Positions 7,721-17,000 are shown, numbered from the stretch's first letter. The stretch is DNA of 38,058 bases from Planctomycetota bacterium (GCA_029260765.1 JAJDCP010000127.1:1-38058); one strand, 5' to 3'. The notes: generated by a model from the sequence alone, not told the origin. Translations and numbers: made by a program.

Positions 7721-9769
7721 ATGCCGGCTCCCCACACTCCCGCTCGTGACGCTCCACTCGAATGCCCCTTCTGCGGTGAGCGTGTGCAGCTCGATGCCCG
7801 GCAGTCTCTGCGCGACGCAACCTGTCCGGAGTGCGGTTGCATGCTGTGGGCAGGGCCCATCTCCGATCTGGAACGCTCGGGTAGAAAGCCCGCGGCCCCC
7901 GCGCCGCAAGCCAAGGCCAAGCCCCAAGCCAAGGCCAAGCCTCAAGCCCAACCGAGGCCCAAGCCCCAAGCCCAACCGCAGCCCAGACCCCCGTCGAAAC
8001 CCAAGGCCCCAATGAAGCCCAAGGCCAAGCCTCGACCGCGCCCCCCCAAACCTGCGCCTGCTGCAGCGCCGGCAGCTGAAGACGACAGCCCTGAGCAGGG
8101 GTTCGATCTAAGAGGGTCTCTTTCGGGTCTGCTGGGGCAGGAGGTGCGCGGTTACCTGATCGAGAAGAAACTCGGTGCGGGCGCGATGGGTGAGGTCTTC
8201 CTGGCCCGCCAATTCAAGTTGAAGCGCTCGGTGGCGATCAAGGTGCTGCCTGGGCGTTGGGCCGGGAGCAAGAGCTTCATCGAGCGCTTCGTGCGCGAGG
8301 CTCAAAGCCTGGCGGGTATCGACCACCCGAACATCATCGCGGTACACGACTTCTTCAAGCATGAAGGGGTGTTCTGCATCGTCATGCAGTACGCCGGGGG
8401 TGGCTCGGTCTACCAGCAGTTCCAACGCCGCGGCCGCCTGCCCGAAAAACGCGTGGCCGAGATCAGCAGCCAAGCGGCGCTCGGACTCTGGTACGCGGCG
8501 GAGAGAGGCGTCGTCCATCGCGACATCAAACCCGACAACCTGCTCTTGAGCGAAGAAGGTCTTGTCAAGATCGCAGACTTCGGTCTGGTCAAGATGCAGG
8601 AAGCCAGTGTGACCACCACCGGCATGGTGATGGGAACGCCGACCTTCATGGCGCCCGAGCAGATCAAAGATGCCCGCAAAGCCGACCATCGCTCGGATCT
8701 GTACTCGCTGGGTTGCACGATGTACGAGCTGTTGGCGGCCAGGCCGCCCTTTGACAGCAGCAATCCGATGGAGGTGATGCGCCAACACCTGCAGGTCCGT
8801 CCTCGTGATATCCGCGAGTTGGGAGTCTCTGACCCCATGGCCAGCGTCGTGATGCGCCTGCTCGAGAAGGACCCCAAGGCACGCTTCCAGACAGGTCAGC
8901 AACTGGCAGACGCATTGGCTGGTCTGGGCAAGTCCACGCCTGCGGCAAAGCACGCGACCAAGCCTTCCCGGCCGACCAGACCCGAAAAAGGGGCGCGCAC
9001 AGCAAAGGCTGCCAGGCCCGAGAAGGCCGCACGTCCAGCCAAGGCTCCCCCGGCGCGGTCGCGTTCAGGCGACCGCCCGCGCCCCGGCGCCGCGCCTCAT
9101 CGCCCAGCTCCGGCGGTGGCTCAGGCGCGCCGGCCTACGGCCGTTGCGGCTCCCCCCACCTCCCGGGCGGAGACAGGGCTGCTGGCGATGATCCTGCTCG
9201 GGCTGCTGCTCGGAGCCGGCTACCTCTGGCGGCTGCCGGGCGAGGAGTTCCTGCGCGCACGGGGTTGGTGGCCTGGCGCGTGGGACACCAGCGCGCCGCA
9301 GACCCGACCGCCCGCGGACAGCACGCAGCTGCCTCTGCCTCCCGATACGCTGCAGTTGCCTCTGCGCGTGAACCTGCCGACCCTGGTGGAAGCCTTCGCC
9401 GCGCTGAACGCTGCGCTGCTCGAAAAGGACGGCCCGCGCCAACGCCGCTTGCTGCTCGGGCTCTTTCCGGACGATCCGAGCCATGCGGTGCGCTGGGACC
9501 GCTTCCGCCTGCAGGCCAGCTCGGAGCTCAGGCTGGCAAGCTCACGCTTTGAGCTGGAACCGGCCCAGATCGACGCGAGTTTTGCCTCCATCGCGGCACG
9601 TTGGAAGTACACGCTGCAGTATCCCGAGCTGGGCCAGCGGCTTGTCGTCGATGCTCCCCTCAGCGCAGTGCTCGAGCAGCGTCACGGCAGCTGGGTGTTC
9701 ATCTCCCTCGATGTCGCCGAGGGAACCAAGCAGGCGGTGCTGGAAGCCTGGTCCGGGGACGGCGAATAG
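7721..9769 (+). CDS. Transmembrane Ser/Thr protein kinase with N-terminal zinc ribbon
   Basis: A 682-residue Hanks-type kinase. Residues about 12-40 form a zinc ribbon (CPFC then CPEC). A long Pro/Ala/Lys/Gln linker encoded by short direct repeats (7905-8052) leads to the kinase domain at about 145-410: GAGAMGEV loop, VAIK lysine 174, HRDIKPDN with Asp 268, ADFG, and GTPTFMAPEQ in the activation segment. A second basic Ala/Lys/Pro linker precedes one membrane helix (about 486-506), leaving about 170 residues outside. That outer part has an NTF2-like look (VEAFAALNAALLEKDG and the later SW-F-SLDV strand) and could be a sensor; this is inference. The ATG has AAGGA 5-6 bases upstream. It is the last gene of the operon and its stop lies 6 bases from a convergent gene. 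Confidence 0.9.
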   Translation: MPAPHTPARDAPLECPFCGERVQLDARQSLRDATCPECGCMLWAGPISDLERSGRKPAAPAPQAKAKPQAKAKPQAQPRPKPQAQPQPRPPSKPKAPMKPKAKPRPRPPKPAPAAAPAAEDDSPEQGFDLRGSLSGLLGQEVRGYLIEKKLGAGAMGEVFLARQFKLKRSVAIKVLPGRWAGSKSFIERFVREAQSLAGIDHPNIIAVHDFFKHEGVFCIVMQYAGGGSVYQQFQRRGRLPEKRVAEISSQAALGLWYAAERGVVHRDIKPDNLLLSEEGLVKIADFGLVKMQEASVTTTGMVMGTPTFMAPEQIKDARKADHRSDLYSLGCTMYELLAARPPFDSSNPMEVMRQHLQVRPRDIRELGVSDPMASVVMRLLEKDPKARFQTGQQLADALAGLGKSTPAAKHATKPSRPTRPEKGARTAKAARPEKAARPAKAPPARSRSGDRPRPGAAPHRPAPAVAQARRPTAVAAPPTSRAETGLLAMILLGLLLGAGYLWRLPGEEFLRARGWWPGAWDTSAPQTRPPADSTQLPLPPDTLQLPLRVNLPTLVEAFAALNAALLEKDGPRQRRLLLGLFPDDPSHAVRWDRFRLQASSELRLASSRFELEPAQIDASFASIAARWKYTLQYPELGQRLVVDAPLSAVLEQRHGSWVFISLDVAEGTKQAVLEAWSGDGE

Positions 9770-9775
9770 CGGCTC

Positions 9776-10831
9776 TCAGCTCGTCCAAGCCGGCCACTGT
9801 TCGATCGGCGTGCTGGTCTCGACCAGGTGCATGCCTGCGGCCTCGAACCGGGCCAGCGCGGCGTCCGCCTCGGGAGTGAAGTCGAACAGGAAGCCGCCCG
9901 GCTTCTCAGCATCGGGCACCACCACCGACGACATGCCGTCCCGCAAGATGTAGACGTCGCGGGTGCGCCCGGGGTCGTGGGCCTGGATCTCACTGAGCAG
10001 ATCCTCGATCGAGCTCTTGACGCAGTGGCTGGCGGCCTGCCCGGCAATGATCAGCTTGTCGGCCTGCAGCAAGCGCTCGACAAAGGCCGTATTGCGTGTG
10101 CTGAGCGCACCCCCGTCGTGGCACGCCAGCACCTCGGGCGCGAGCACCGAGTAGTTCTCGGTCAGCGGGTGTTGCCCTTTGCTCTCGAGGCTGTTTGCGG
10201 CCCCGCGGGCAAAAGCATGGAACAGCCGCGCCTCTTGCAGCACGCCCGCGAGCAGGTGCCCCTCACCACCGAGCAAGCAGTGCTCAGGCCACAGGTACAA
10301 GCGGTACTTGCCGGCTCGCTCCAACTCCGCGCAATAGAAGGCCGCCTGGCGACGCAGCCAGTCTTGATCGCCTGCGCACAACCAGGCGGCAAGCTCGGGG
10401 GCGGGCGTCAGCTCGCCGTCGAGCACCTGCTGACTGGTGACCTCGCGGTGCGGCGCCGGAGGTCGGCCTTCGGGGTCGCGCCAGAAGGCCGGGAAGAAGA
10501 TCTGGTGCGGCAGATGCGTGTCGAGGGTGCAGATCACCTCACTGAGCTGCGGCAGCTGGGCATAGATGAAGCGCGCAATCCGGTCGCTGTCGGCCATCGC
10601 GCCATCACCCGTACGGCCTCCCACGTACAGACTCCCCTGCGGAAAGCAGAAGTCTCTCTGCACATCGATCAGCAACAGCACAATGCGTCGCGCATCCTGA
10701 GCTGCGGGGGCCAGTCCGTGGCGCGCCCGCCAGGCCAGCGCCGCCGCAAGCAGCTTGCCAGGTTCGGGGCTGTAGGCAGCCTCGCGGGCGTGCGCGGGCT
10801 TGTAGTGGTCGGGCAGAGGGAGCCTTGTCAT
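9776..10831 (-). CDS. Isochorismatase/nicotinamidase-fold cysteine hydrolase
   Basis: A 351-residue member of the isochorismatase-like cysteine hydrolase superfamily, longer than the usual 180-220 residues. The fold is shown by LLLIDVQRDFC (catalytic Asp 56), DTHLPHQ around 104-110 (metal-ligand region in nicotinamidases), and IIAGQAASHCVKSS with the probable nucleophile Cys 270. The catalytic Lys is less certain; K175 before YRLYLWPEHC is the candidate. Nicotinamidase (NAD salvage) is the closest role by motif, but related amidases share these residues. The ATG at 10831 has GGAG 6 bases upstream. The 3' end converges on the second kinase gene with a 6-base gap. Confidence 0.8.
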   Translation of the reverse strand: MTRLPLPDHYKPAHAREAAYSPEPGKLLAAALAWRARHGLAPAAQDARRIVLLLIDVQRDFCFPQGSLYVGGRTGDGAMADSDRIARFIYAQLPQLSEVICTLDTHLPHQIFFPAFWRDPEGRPPAPHREVTSQQVLDGELTPAPELAAWLCAGDQDWLRRQAAFYCAELERAGKYRLYLWPEHCLLGGEGHLLAGVLQEARLFHAFARGAANSLESKGQHPLTENYSVLAPEVLACHDGGALSTRNTAFVERLLQADKLIIAGQAASHCVKSSIEDLLSEIQAHDPGRTRDVYILRDGMSSVVVPDAEKPGGFLFDFTPEADAALARFEAAGMHLVETSTPIEQWPAWTS

Positions 10832-10912
10832 GGCATTCTCCAGGCTTCGGTCTCATCAGGGAGAACGCGGACCGGTCGCTGAGATTTCATCCCTTGTTGG
10901 CAGAGCTCTCGC

Positions 10913-11581
10913 TCAGAACTCGAGCTCGAGCGCCTCACAGACGAAGCGCATCAAGCCCGTACCCGCCTTCCAGGCCCGCAGCACCTTCTTCGGGAAGTCC
11001 TTCGCCAGGGCGGCCTCCGGCTCCCACTCGGCAAGGCCCGCGAAGTCCTTGCGTTTGAGGTCCTCGATCAGAGGATGGTCTGCGGCGTAACCTTTGGGTG
11101 GCCGCTTGAGGCTCTCCCCGCCGAGCTCCCCGAAAGTCTTCTTGAAGGCGGCAGTCCGCACTTTCTTCCAATCCTTCGGACGCTTGTCTATGGCGGCGCG
11201 GATGCGTGCGAGTTTCTTGCTCTCCGGATGCCAGATTCCCAGCGCGATGCCCGTCTTTTCCGGACCGATATGGAAGTAGTAACAGGGACCATCCTTACCC
11301 GCCCGCGCGTGGAAGAAGCGGGCGCGCATGTACGGGTTGTAGGGTGTCTTGTCCTTGGAAAAACGCACGTCGCGGTGGATGCGCAGCAGTGAGCCGCCGC
11401 TGCGCTTGGGGACGGCCTGAAAATGGGGCGAAAGCTTCGCGAGTCCTGGCGCCAGGCCGGACACCAGCGCGAGCGTTGGTTCCATTACCTGCGTCTCGAA
11501 ACGCTGTTTGTGCGTCTTGAACCAGTCACGGTCGTTGTGCATCGCCAGCTCTGCCAGAAACTGCAACATCTCAGGGCCCAT
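10913..11581 (-). CDS. DUF2461 (TIGR02453) family protein
   Basis: A 222-residue protein matching the DUF2461/TIGR02453 family, which has no established function. The family signature is visible: NDRDWFKTHKQRFE near the start, LLRIHRDVRFSKDKTPYNP in the middle, and YYFHIGPEKTGIALGIW followed by helical RAAIDKRPKDWKK. The length agrees with the family. I chose the ATG at 11581 because GGGAG lies 8 bases upstream; an upstream ATG at 11638 would add 19 residues not seen in the family. It lies 81 bases upstream of the hydrolase gene and 72 bases after the ABC exporter gene on the same strand, so cotranscription is possible. Confidence 0.85.
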   Translation of the reverse strand: MGPEMLQFLAELAMHNDRDWFKTHKQRFETQVMEPTLALVSGLAPGLAKLSPHFQAVPKRSGGSLLRIHRDVRFSKDKTPYNPYMRARFFHARAGKDGPCYYFHIGPEKTGIALGIWHPESKKLARIRAAIDKRPKDWKKVRTAAFKKTFGELGGESLKRPPKGYAADHPLIEDLKRKDFAGLAEWEPEAALAKDFPKKVLRAWKAGTGLMRFVCEALELEF

Positions 11582-11653
11582 CGGTGCATCTCCCAGGAAT
11601 TCTGGCCCTACGATGGCAGCGAGTCGCGCCGATTGCATGGTCTTTTTGCCCGC

Positions 11654-13417
11654 TCAAATATCGACCAGCTGCCGCTCCAACAGCTTGCGGTAGATGCCCT
11701 GCTCGTCCTGTACCAGGCCGGCGTGATCGCCGCTCTGCACGATCTGCCCGGCGTCGATCACCAGCACCTGGTCGGCGTCGCGCACCGTGGACAGACGGTG
11801 GGCGATGATCAGCGTGGTACGGTCCCGCATCAACTTATCGAGAGCGTCCTTGACCAGCGCCTCGCTCTCCGCGTCGAGGGCGCTGGTCGCCTCGTCGAGG
11901 ATCAGGATGCGCGGGTCCTTCAGCATCGCCCGGGCGATGGCGACCCGCTGTTTCTGGCCGCCCGAGAGCTTGACTCCCCTCTCTCCCACCGGCGTGGCGT
12001 AGCCCTCCGGAAAAGCCTCGACAAACTCCGCGGCGTGGGCCGCCCGGGCTGCTGCGACGACCTCTGCATCGCTCGCTTCGGGACGCCCGTAGCGGATGTT
12101 TGCCGCGACGCTGGTCGAGAAGAGCACGGGTTCTTGCGCGACGATGCCGATCTGCTCACGCAGCCACGAGGGATCGAGCTCACGCAGGTCAACCCCGTCC
12201 AAGCGAATACAGCCCTGCTGCGGGTCGTAGAAGCGCGGGATCAAGGCAGCGATGGTCGACTTGCCGCCCCCGGATGGGCCGACCAGGGCGACGATCTCAC
12301 CCGGCTGCAGCTCGAGCTCCAAGCCCCGCAACACGGCTACATCGGGCCGGCCAGGGTAGGAGAAGTCGACCCCCTCGAAGCAGATGTTGCCGGCCACCTG
12401 CGGCAGCTGGCGGCCACCCCGCACCGGGATGCGCGGCGGGCGCTCGAGCAGATCGAAGACCCGCGAGGCCGCGCCCATCGCCCGCATGAAGTCCGCCCAC
12501 AGTCCGCCCAGAGCACCGAGAGAGAAGGCGACGATCAGCGTGTAGAGGATGAATGAGGTCAACTGGCCGACGCTCATCGCTCCCTCGAGCACCAACCTCC
12601 CTCCATACCACAACACCACCGCCACCGCCCCATAGGCGGCGAATGAGGCCGCACCGCTGAAGATCCCGGTGACGATGGCGCGGCTGCGCGCCAGCTCGAG
12701 CGCGCGCGCCAGGGCCTTGCCATAGCGTGCGCGCTCCTGGTCTTCCCGCGCGAAAGCCCGCACCGTGCGGATGCCCATGAAGCTCTCGGAGGCGACCTCG
12801 CTGCTCTCCGCCAGCGCGTCCTGCACCTCTTTCGACAGCTGGCGGATACGCCGTCCATAGAGCACGGCGCCGATCGCCACCGGAGGCACCACCACCAGCA
12901 TCAACCCTGTCAGCAGCGGCGAGGTCCAGAGCAGCAGTCCCACTCCCCCCACAACCATGGCCAGCGAGCGCAGCGCGATCGAGACGTTGGCGCTGACGGT
13001 GTTCTGCAAGACCGTGGTGTCCGACGCCAGGCGGTTGAGCAACTCACCGCTCTTCTGGCTGTCGAAGAAGCCGATCTCCTGGAAGACCAGGCTGGTGTAG
13101 AGACGTTCCCGCAGCCGCGTGACAATCCGCTCTCCCGCCAGGGTGAAGAGCGTGTAGCGCATCGCGATCGCGACCCCCTGCACAACAAAGATCGCGGTCA
13201 TCGCCAGCGCCGCCCGGTCGATGCTTGCGCTGTCGCCGCCCTCCAGCCCCCCGAGGCTGCCATCGATCAGGCTCTGGATCGCCTGCGGGAACAACAGCCC
13301 CATCCCACTGCCGATGGCGAGGAACACGGTACCCAACGCCAGGCTGCGCCACTCGGGTTTCGACAAGCCGAACAGGCGGCCGAAAGAGGCCCGCAGCGAG
13401 CGGGGCGCGCCGCTCAC
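11654..13417 (-). CDS. ABC exporter, fused permease-ATPase (MsbA-like half transporter)
   Basis: A 587-residue half-size ABC exporter. The N-terminal 320 residues hold about six membrane helices with the type IV exporter pattern (SLVFQEIGFFDSQKSGELL intracellular loop). The ATPase has Walker A GPSGGGKST, the Q-loop VAQEPVLFS, signature LSGGQKQRVAIARA, Walker B RILILDEATSALD and the H-loop AHRLST, so it should be active as a homodimer. Substrate cannot be read from sequence; lipids, peptides and drugs are all exported by this class. The start is a GTG at 13417 that overlaps the stop of the serine hydrolase gene by four bases (GTGA), which implies translational coupling. The longer frame to 13720 lies inside that gene and is rejected. 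Confidence 0.92.
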   Translation of the reverse strand: MSGAPRSLRASFGRLFGLSKPEWRSLALGTVFLAIGSGMGLLFPQAIQSLIDGSLGGLEGGDSASIDRAALAMTAIFVVQGVAIAMRYTLFTLAGERIVTRLRERLYTSLVFQEIGFFDSQKSGELLNRLASDTTVLQNTVSANVSIALRSLAMVVGGVGLLLWTSPLLTGLMLVVVPPVAIGAVLYGRRIRQLSKEVQDALAESSEVASESFMGIRTVRAFAREDQERARYGKALARALELARSRAIVTGIFSGAASFAAYGAVAVVLWYGGRLVLEGAMSVGQLTSFILYTLIVAFSLGALGGLWADFMRAMGAASRVFDLLERPPRIPVRGGRQLPQVAGNICFEGVDFSYPGRPDVAVLRGLELELQPGEIVALVGPSGGGKSTIAALIPRFYDPQQGCIRLDGVDLRELDPSWLREQIGIVAQEPVLFSTSVAANIRYGRPEASDAEVVAAARAAHAAEFVEAFPEGYATPVGERGVKLSGGQKQRVAIARAMLKDPRILILDEATSALDAESEALVKDALDKLMRDRTTLIIAHRLSTVRDADQVLVIDAGQIVQSGDHAGLVQDEQGIYRKLLERQLVDI

Positions 13418-14505
13418 TCCCCTGCCTTGAAGTGTTCGATCAGCGCGGTGGCCGCCGCGTCGCAGGCTCTTTCTCCGGCCTGGCCCCCGATGTTGCAGGT
13501 CACCAACACGGCGAAATCGAGCTCGGGTGCCAGCCAGGTGACGGCAAACCAGAGCGTGTTCGAGCCGTTGTGGGTCAGCACCGTGCCTCCCCAGGGGCGC
13601 TCGGTGACTCCCCAGCCCAGGGCGTAGTTGCGCCCCTCGGGCGGAGTGTGCAAGCGCTGGAAGCTCTCCGCAGCGAGCAGCGGGTCGCAGCTGGTGTGCA
13701 TGGCGATGTAGCGGGCCCAACTTCGCAACGATGCGTGGACGGTCCCCGCAGGCGCGATGGCGGGCGGATTGTCGGCCATCACCCCCGGAGTGATCGGCTG
13801 AGCCCGTGCGCCTGCGCCCGCGTGACCGCGCGGCTGGTCGACCTGCTCGACGCTGCCTGGTGCGCCGAAGCCCACCGCGTCCATGCCCAGCGGCTCGAAC
13901 AAGCGCTCGACCATCAGCTGCTCATAGGGCACGTCCGTCGCCTGCTCCGCGATGACGCCAGCGATCGCAACGCCTGCGTTCGAGTACAGGAAGGCGCTGC
14001 CCGGGGCGTGCTCAGGAGCTCGCGCGAGCACCGCCTCGACCAACTGCATGCGTTGCTGCCGTGGCGTGCCCTCCCGCATCCAGAGCTTTCCCCAGAGTCC
14101 GTCGAAGCTCAAGTCTGCCGGACAACCGGCGGTGTGGGAGAGCAGCTGCAGCAGGTTGACGGCTGCGTAGCCTTGATGGATCTCAAGCTCGGGGAACGCT
14201 TCGGCCAGCGTCAGCTCCCAGGAGAGGGTGCCGTCCTCGACCAGCAACGCGATCAGGCTGGCGGTCATCGACTTGGTGCAGGAGCCCAGGTGCCAAAGGT
14301 CCTCGACCTCGACCCGCTCGGGGGAGCCGAGCGCCCGCAGGCCGACGACGCCCAGGCCGCGCAATTCGCCGCCCACCACGATCGCGCCCCCCAGGGCGGG
14401 CACCTCGTGTTCGGCCCGGATCGGCTCGAGCAACGCGGCGAGGTCGGGCACTTCCTGCGCCAGACCGCTGGCTGCCAGTAAACAGATCATGATCCAGAGC
14501 CGCAT
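13414..14505 (-). CDS. Exported beta-lactamase-related serine hydrolase (class C fold)
   Basis: A 363-residue penicillin-binding-protein/beta-lactamase superfamily enzyme. It begins with a signal peptide (MRLWIMICLLAASGLAQE), has the SxxK nucleophile motif SCTK at 75-78, the YSN motif at 174-176 and HNG at 312-314 in place of KTG, all typical of class C-like esterases and peptidases. It probably acts outside the cytoplasm on a peptide or ester; true beta-lactam hydrolysis is only one possibility. The ATG at 14505 has GGAGGGA 5 bases upstream. It overlaps the ABC exporter start by four bases, so a paired processing/export function is a reasonable inference. It starts 77 bases downstream of the NO dismutase-like gene. 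Confidence 0.9.
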   Translation of the reverse strand: MRLWIMICLLAASGLAQEVPDLAALLEPIRAEHEVPALGGAIVVGGELRGLGVVGLRALGSPERVEVEDLWHLGSCTKSMTASLIALLVEDGTLSWELTLAEAFPELEIHQGYAAVNLLQLLSHTAGCPADLSFDGLWGKLWMREGTPRQQRMQLVEAVLARAPEHAPGSAFLYSNAGVAIAGVIAEQATDVPYEQLMVERLFEPLGMDAVGFGAPGSVEQVDQPRGHAGAGARAQPITPGVMADNPPAIAPAGTVHASLRSWARYIAMHTSCDPLLAAESFQRLHTPPEGRNYALGWGVTERPWGGTVLTHNGSNTLWFAVTWLAPELDFAVLVTCNIGGQAGERACDAAATALIEHFKAGE

Positions 14506-14582
14506 CAGCGTCCCTCCCGGCACTACTACCGCCGAGAGTGTGACCGGCGAGGACGCGGGCTGCAAGCTCTGCCCGCACGGGC

Positions 14583-16910
14583 TCAGGAATGGACGAGCAG
14601 AGACTCAGGAGTGTTGCTGGCGTCGGCGCTCTCGGGAGCCTTCAAGCCCCAGGCACTGCGGACGATGAACCACACCAGCGGCAGCACTCCGCCAAAGATG
14701 AAGACCGCAACGCCGAATCCGCGCAGCCAGGTGAAGGTCTGGAAGACGGTTCCCTGGACGTAGACCTGTGAGCGTGCGAAGGCGTAGCCGTGTTCCATGA
14801 CCGCAAACAGTTGATGCACGCCGACAGGGAAAAGATCCATCAGCACCATCAGGGTCATGCCGATGTTCAAGGACCAGAAGCTGGTGCGCAACAGTCGGGC
14901 ATTCCAGCGCTCAGGACCGATGATCCAACGGCCGCAGAACAGCATCGTACCGATGGCGAGGTTCCCGTAGACGCCGAACAGCGCGGCGTGCGCGTGGTTG
15001 ACGGTCAGGTAGGTGCCGTGCTGGTAGTAGTTGACGATCGGCAGGTTGATGGTGAAGCCGAGCACACCGGCGCCGATGAAATTCCACACATTGACCCCGA
15101 TCAAGAACAGGAACGGTTCGGCGAGGCCGAAGGTGGCCTTCTCGCCGCCTGCGTTCCTCAGCTTGGCGACACTGCTCTGGGGCATGTTGCGGAAGCGCCA
15201 GGCCTCGATGGTCAGCAAGATCAGGGGGACGATCTGCAGCGTCGAGAGAACCCCTCCCAGCGCGACCGTCTCGATCGATTTCGCGTTCCAATAGAAGTTG
15301 TGGGCGATCCCGATCAGGCCGGAGCCGAGGAACAGGATGGCGCCGATGTATACGACCCGGGCGGCGGCCTTGTGGCTGACGAAGCCCATCAGGTACATGA
15401 AGTAGGCGACGATGATGGTCGTGAACAGCTCGAAGAAGGCTTCCACCCACATGTGGATGGTGCACCAGCGCCAGAAGTCGGCGATCACGAAGTTGGTGTC
15501 GGGGTCCGCCACGAAACCAGCGCTGAACATGAAGATGATGCCCGCGATGGCGTAGACGATCCAGTTCGGCAGCGACCAGGTCTCCCACTTCCGCAGCACC
15601 GGCCACAGACCACGCACAACAACCACCAGCCAGATGCAGAAGGCCGCGTAGAGCAGGTACTGGTAGAGGCGCCCCATTTCCATGTATTCCCAGCCCTGCA
15701 GCCCCAGCCAGCGCCACATATCTCCCAGCAGACCGTGCACGCCGAGAGGGATGCCAACGGCCGTCCCAAGCGCGACCACGACCAGCAGCCAGAACAGGCC
15801 GTTGACCCAGGCCAGCTGGCCTGAAGGTTCGGGCCTGCACAGCTGCGGCAGCACCCAGATCGTGGCGGCGAACCAGCAGACCGCGATCCACAAGACCGAG
15901 ATCTGCGTGTGCCAGCCGCGGGTGACGGTGACCGGCAGGATCGCCCGGAGATTGATGCCCAGGCTGTCGAAGATGCCGAGCACCTCGCTGATGGTGAGCA
16001 ACCCAGCCAGCACCTGCACGCCGAACAGCAGCGCGGCCGCAACGAAGTACTTGTAACAGGCGCGCTGTGTGGGAGTCGGGATGAAGCGTTCGATCGCTTC
16101 GCTGGTGGCCGCGGGGGCGAGCTTGGCTTTGCTGCCTTCGAAGAAGGAGTCGCGGTTCATCTTGCCGTAGTAGTACAGCACGATGCCCATCGCCAGGACC
16201 AGAATCAGCGCACCGATCACGCTCCAGAAGATCACTCCTGCAGTGGGCAGATTGCCGGCCAAGGGATCGTAGGGCCAGTTGTGGGTGAAGCTGTAGTCGT
16301 AGCCCGGCCGCTCGGCCGCGCACAGCCAGCCGCCCCAGAAAAAGAAGCTGCTCAAGGCCCGGATCTCCGCCGGATCGGAGATGTAGCCGTTGGGCTTGAA
16401 GGTCTCGAGGCCGGCGAGCTCTCCGCCGTCGCCGAAGCGCTCGGCGTTGAACTGGCACATGGTCGCGAAAGCTGCGGCCTGGGCGGGGTTGAGGGTGACG
16501 ACGTCGCGCTCGGGATCGTAGCGGTTGTGTTTGAGCTCGCGTTGTACCCGGACTGTAACGACATCCTCGAGCAGCGCATCGCTCATCGTGCCGCGTTCAC
16601 TCTCGACGTAGGTCTGGCGCATAGAGCGGGCCGTCAGATGCAAGGCTTCGGCGGTGAAGTCGGGCCCGAGCAGGCCACCGTCGCCGAGGAAGCTGCCGTA
16701 CTCCATCAGACCATAACGGAAGAACAGCACCTGCCCCTGGCGGATGCTCTCGGCGTCGAAGACGATGCCGCCCACCTCGTCCTCGAAGTCGCAGATCGGA
16801 GGCGCATACTCGTAGGTTTTGTAGCCGATGTAGCCGACGACGCAGACGCTCACGCTGAAGATCAGCACGAACACCTTCCACCAGTTCTGTGGCTTGAAGA
16901 TCCAATTCAT
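14583..16910 (-). CDS. nod: Putative nitric oxide dismutase (qNOR-family haem-copper-type protein)
   Basis: A 775-residue multi-helix membrane protein of the quinol NO reductase family. It has the qNOR N-terminal extension (RYGLMEYGSFLGDGG, LLGPDFTAEALH) and the catalytic core. FeB ligands His 486 and Glu 490 are kept (IHMWVEAFFE), as is the HAH pair for haems b/b3 (VNHAHAALFGVYGN). But the usual HH pair reads His 537-Asn 538 (AHNFYW), and the Glu 21 residues further on is Gln 559 (LSTLQIVP). At the quinol site, WHTQISVLWI keeps the His (334) but has Ser 338 and Ile 342 where qNOR has Glu and Phe. These are the substitutions reported to mark Nod of Methylomirabilis, which is proposed to turn two NO into N2 and O2. 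A divergent NO reductase remains possible. It follows a sigma54 activator gene. Confidence 0.88.
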   Translation of the reverse strand: MNWIFKPQNWWKVFVLIFSVSVCVVGYIGYKTYEYAPPICDFEDEVGGIVFDAESIRQGQVLFFRYGLMEYGSFLGDGGLLGPDFTAEALHLTARSMRQTYVESERGTMSDALLEDVVTVRVQRELKHNRYDPERDVVTLNPAQAAAFATMCQFNAERFGDGGELAGLETFKPNGYISDPAEIRALSSFFFWGGWLCAAERPGYDYSFTHNWPYDPLAGNLPTAGVIFWSVIGALILVLAMGIVLYYYGKMNRDSFFEGSKAKLAPAATSEAIERFIPTPTQRACYKYFVAAALLFGVQVLAGLLTISEVLGIFDSLGINLRAILPVTVTRGWHTQISVLWIAVCWFAATIWVLPQLCRPEPSGQLAWVNGLFWLLVVVALGTAVGIPLGVHGLLGDMWRWLGLQGWEYMEMGRLYQYLLYAAFCIWLVVVVRGLWPVLRKWETWSLPNWIVYAIAGIIFMFSAGFVADPDTNFVIADFWRWCTIHMWVEAFFELFTTIIVAYFMYLMGFVSHKAAARVVYIGAILFLGSGLIGIAHNFYWNAKSIETVALGGVLSTLQIVPLILLTIEAWRFRNMPQSSVAKLRNAGGEKATFGLAEPFLFLIGVNVWNFIGAGVLGFTINLPIVNYYQHGTYLTVNHAHAALFGVYGNLAIGTMLFCGRWIIGPERWNARLLRTSFWSLNIGMTLMVLMDLFPVGVHQLFAVMEHGYAFARSQVYVQGTVFQTFTWLRGFGVAVFIFGGVLPLVWFIVRSAWGLKAPESADASNTPESLLVHS

Positions 16911-17000
16911 GAGAGTTCCGCCCGGAGGGGATGTGTGCCTTGGGGAATCAAACCCCGTTCCGGACGCGCGCCCGCCTGCCAGGCAGATGTACGGAATCCT

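Noticed and set aside
13418..13720. Extended N terminus for the ABC exporter
   Set aside because: It lies inside the serine hydrolase gene and is His/Arg/Gly-rich shadow translation; the GTGA overlap gives a better start.
14790..15824. Long plus-strand open frame opposite the nod-like gene
   Set aside because: Asp/Gln/His-rich shadow of a high-GC gene; no domain and the minus-strand protein is clearly real.
14583..16910. Standard quinol-dependent NO reductase
   Set aside because: The second FeB histidine is Asn, the later Glu is Gln and the quinol-site residues are changed, which does not fit a canonical qNOR.
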